A stretch of DNA of 64,000 nt, taken from positions 1 to 64,000 of the forward strand of contig LUCH01000979.1 in NCBI GenBank assembly GCA_013368495.1. The letters run 5' to 3'. Origin of the DNA: Paragonimus heterotremus (Eukaryota; Platyhelminthes; Trematoda; Plagiorchiida; Troglotrematidae). Each line of letters begins with the position of its first letter. Within the stretch, counting starts at the first letter, position 1. Under the pieces are notes generated by a model. That model was not told the DNA's origin. It saw only the letters and a list, made by a program, of their open reading frames with translations, and searched no databases. A program made the translations under genes and the position numbers. Below, piece by piece: positions 61,319 through 64,000 of this stretch.

Positions 61319-61333
61319 GTTGTTGTTGTTGTT
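61319..61333 (+). repeat. (GTT)n microsatellite, five units
   Basis: Short simple-sequence run in LARGE intron 3, without other features. Confidence 0.85.
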
Positions 61334-61545
61334 TTCATTGTTCATCATAGTGATCTTAGTTGGTATCTGAAGTTGATGCTCTAGGTATTCAGTTGTTCAC
61401 TAAACTTGAACTGTAAACTGCAAAAATTCTATTACCAAATGTGATAAAATCATCCACGTGTAAGGGCTTCAGCATGGAGGTTGATGGAATTTGATGGATG
61501 CTTGTTTTTAAAGATCAAAATACGTTAACCTTTATATCTGCTTAC

Positions 61546-61800
61546 ATCCATCTGGTTTTGAAATCCTGATCTCAAGCCTGAATGGTCACTTTCTGTTACT
61601 GTCAGACTATAATGTAAAATCATTGTATATCCGTCCGGATCGGTGAGTTTCTGACTGTTAATAAATCGATTACCTGGTCTCACCCGAGGCCCACAGAGCA
61701 CAAAATGATGTTTCGGTAAACACTGAATGGTTTCCGAAAATGTAGGCTGTTTTTGATAGAGAAGCACAATAATGCGAATTTGAATTCGTTTATTGGTTAA
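61546..61800 (-). CDS. Unassigned antisense exon candidate inside LARGE intron 3
   Basis: On the minus strand an acceptor (GTGATTGTGCAG) precedes an open stretch of exactly 85 codons that ends at a consensus donor GTAAGC, phase 0 at both ends. The frame stays open for 117 codons in all. The peptide contains FVLCGPRVRPGN and a strand-like YTMILHYSLTV. I do not recognise the family. An inner acceptor (CTATCAAAAACAG) could shorten it. If real, it belongs to a gene nested antisense in the LARGE intron. A chance frame flanked by cryptic splice sites remains possible. Confidence 0.25.
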
Positions 61801-62496
61801 CTGCACAATCACCAGGAGTGCAGAAAACAGTGAGAGAGTTGGCGTTTGATCGTGATTATTTAAGTATATCCTAACCACGCCTCACTTCTAACTTGACTGG
61901 ATTTCTTCAGTCTAATTAGAATGAAGAATCTTGGATATAGTCAAACAGATCCGCATGCGTCTCCATCAACAGCCGGTTCATTCCAGCCGAAATCAGTAGA
62001 AAATTGAGATGAAAAACGAGCTTGTCGTTTGCACGTACCTCTGTAATACCTGAAGAATTTGACGGCGATCGATTGCATGTGTATTTTAACAAGCAGCAAG
62101 TTTGGTTTGTACAAAACAATACAATGACTAACACTTAACGACATTTCAGTGTGTTCGCTTGTACTAATCACGGTTAGCTAATCTGTCCAGTAAGGTTAAC
62201 TAGCTGCATGATTCTTCAAAAACGCAGTCACCTAACCTACTAAAAATCGATTTTTAATTGAACGCAATGAAGTGTGTTGGTGTCTTCGTCAGTGTCTAGG
62301 CGAGATTAACCTGTAGATCATAAGTTATTTCAACAGAACTAAGTGTGTTCACAACAACTTAAATATTCACTAATGGTTAAGCATATGCTGCTGATGGTCG
62401 GGTGTGCTTCAAACACCACGACTGAGTAGTTCCATTGTTCACTGACTTTTGGCATTACAATGCTTTATAGAATGTAATTTCTAGCTTGCTTTTCAG

Positions 62497-62580
62497 GTTA
62501 TATTCCTCGATTGTGATCTCCTCATGAATGCAGATATCTCACAGCTGTGGGCTCATTTTGATCACTTCCTTTCTGAGCAG
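62497..62580 (+). CDS. LARGE: LARGE exon 4 (DxD motif)
   Basis: Acceptor GCTTTTCAG, donor GTTAGT, 28 codons, phase 0. VIFLDCDLLMNADISQLW carries the metal-binding DxD motif of the GT8 domain, here Asp-Cys-Asp where vertebrate LARGE has Asp-Thr-Asp. Both aspartates are kept, so Mn-dependent nucleotide-sugar binding should be possible. Confidence 0.93.
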
Positions 62581-62723
62581 GTTAGTTTGTCAGAGAGTGT
62601 AATAGTTGATATCGTTATCTACTCTTTTGTCATAGTTTTGTTCATATCATGAATCGAAAATGTTGACGTTAACGTGCCATTATGGCAAACTGCTAAACAC
62701 ACTTTCCGGATTTGAATGCACAG

Positions 62724-62795
62724 GTAATCGGTTTGGCAGAAAATCAAAGCCCCTGGTACGTGATGGGTCAGTCGAATGTGGTGTGGCCAGCAATA
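62724..62795 (+). CDS. LARGE: LARGE exon 5
   Basis: Acceptor GAATGCACAG, donor GTAAGT, 24 codons, phase 0, only 143 bp after exon 4. VIGLAENQSPWYVMGQ and VVWPAI match the block that in vertebrates reads LGLVENQSDWYLG and WPALG. ENQS..WY is intact. Confidence 0.92.
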
Positions 62796-63512
62796 GTAAG
62801 TGGACTAAAACTGCATGACAGACCGAGTTACTATGCGTAATGAGTGTTGATGACAATATTGAAAACTTTATTTTTTTCAATCCTTTGTGATAAGATTTCA
62901 GCCGGCAAACGTGAGTTCAACCATAATGACATTGAAGCCTGATGAAATTTCAGAATGTAATTTCGGTCAATCATGGATGCGGAATAACTAAAAAAACATC
63001 TGGAAGTTAAGGAACTACAAACCTTCGGTTCGTGATCATTTCTTAGTTCTTTTCTTATACAAAAGTTACGAAACCTCTTGTTTCAAAGATTGCAAAAAAC
63101 AAGAAATTCTGCCGACACGATTAATGGCAGTCTGAAATACATACGGTTTTCTATCAACTGTAAAAACGTTTTTATATGCTGTTCCTGGCTATTGTATTAC
63201 GATTACTGACATGGTCGATTTGTGCAACTCACTGAATATTAGGGATGGTGTCATTTCAGAAACTAATAACATGAAACATAAATATTTTGTCTTTTTTCTG
63301 TGAAGGTCAAATGAATAATTAACGTGTGATAACCTATCAATTCACACTCCGTAGAAATATTAGAAAACTACTTTTATTAGGGTTTACCTATTTATTCTTC
63401 CACAACATGCATCCCACTGATAGTTCAAAACAAATCCTTTGTTTGTTCTCTGATATTTTCTCTCTAATGATAACATTAATTGCTAATCATTTGCCATCGT
63501 TCTATGACTTAG

Positions 63513-63644
63513 GGTTCAGGTTATAATACTGGTGTCATGCTGTTACACTTGGAACGCTTAAGGCGTCTACCTTGGGATCATCTATGGCGAAACACTACTA
63601 TAGAAACTTTGAAATTTCTACCGTACGCTCCGTTGGCAGACCAG
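63513..63644 (+). CDS. LARGE: LARGE exon 6 (end of window side)
   Basis: Acceptor TTCTATGACTTAG, donor GTAAGT, 44 codons, phase 0. GSGYNTGVMLLHLERLRRL is the acceptor-side NTGV block of GT8 enzymes, followed by PWDHLW and ending in PLADQ, which in vertebrates continues DIFN. The next exon is beyond position 64000. Exons 1 to 6 give 304 residues. The rest of GT8 and the whole GT49 domain are outside the window. Confidence 0.93.
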
Positions 63645-64000
63645 GTAAGTGGATCGGACTAGTTTCATTCATGTTTGTGATGTTTGAGTTTTACAGTAAG
63701 TTTGTGAAGATGAAGGTTTTTCGCAATCGTTTAAATCACTTACAAGTGTATATAAAACGTGACTGATCCACTACACTGATGACAGAAACTAGTGTTAAGT
63801 TTGATTTTTCGAAAAAAAAGGTACAAAAATGCACCTGAGTATGAGTCAGAATGATTCGTTCTACTGATTATTAGCAGAAGGTTTTTTAAACAAATCAAGA
63901 CCTTGTTCACTTTCATGGAATGAAAAATGGAATTGATCAAGTGAAAAATGTAGCATGTTTTGTCTCAACTGTATTAGTTACTGTAAGCATGGTCAGTAAT

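Noticed and set aside
63774..63800. CTGATGA followed closely by GAAA
   Set aside because: Only two bases lie between core and GAAA, leaving no stem II.
1..64000. CRISPR arrays, bacterial operons, rRNA genes
   Set aside because: No spaced direct-repeat array, no ribosomal-RNA-like sequence and no compact gene arrangement; spliced genes and SINE/LINE content show a eukaryotic genome.

Overview
The window reads as eukaryotic nuclear DNA from a flatworm, most likely a digenean trematode; the species cannot be fixed. It is A+T-rich, mostly non-coding, and carries small coding exons separated by introns of about 0.1 to 3.4 kb. It also holds eroded Ty3/gypsy and LINE retroelements. The best pointer to a trematode is a set of short dispersed repeats containing hammerhead-ribozyme-like motifs with tRNA-like heads, as described for schistosome Sm-alpha-type SINEs.

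Two host genes are recognised, both on the + strand. At the left edge, 2531-2704 is the last coding exon of ALG14, the membrane anchor of the UDP-GlcNAc transferase that makes the second sugar addition to dolichol-linked oligosaccharide in N-glycosylation. Its earlier exons were not found here and probably lie left of the window. At the right edge, 55601-63644 holds the first six coding exons of a LARGE-type bifunctional xylosyl/glucuronyltransferase: a signal anchor followed by most of the GT8 domain. The gene runs off the right end. Both genes are glycosylation enzymes, but they are about 53 kb apart and nothing suggests they are coupled.

The 53 kb between them is a repeat graveyard. It contains: 15.58-16.53 kb, integrase end of a 5'-truncated Ty3/gypsy element (+); 22.6-25.2 kb, a LINE with endonuclease and reverse-transcriptase remnants in several frames (+); 42.6-44.9 kb, gag-protease-RT-RNase H of a second Ty3/gypsy element (-); 36.2, 50.2 and 56.2 kb, copies of the hammerhead-bearing short repeat (+); and a tRNA-like SINE scrap at 47.6 kb. 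None of these elements looks able to encode a working protein.

The most unusual region is intron 1 of the LARGE gene, about 55.95-56.80 kb. Four hammerhead-like modules on both strands lie within 850 bp. One, on the minus strand at 56467-56507, keeps the complete hammerhead core (CTGATGA, GAAA, an AUC cleavage site and a 6-bp stem I). A neighbour on the plus strand at 56314-56358 keeps all but one core base. Two copies of the repeat are arranged head to head, with 54-bp arms about 91% identical by eye. All homology calls here were made by reading the sequence, without database searches.
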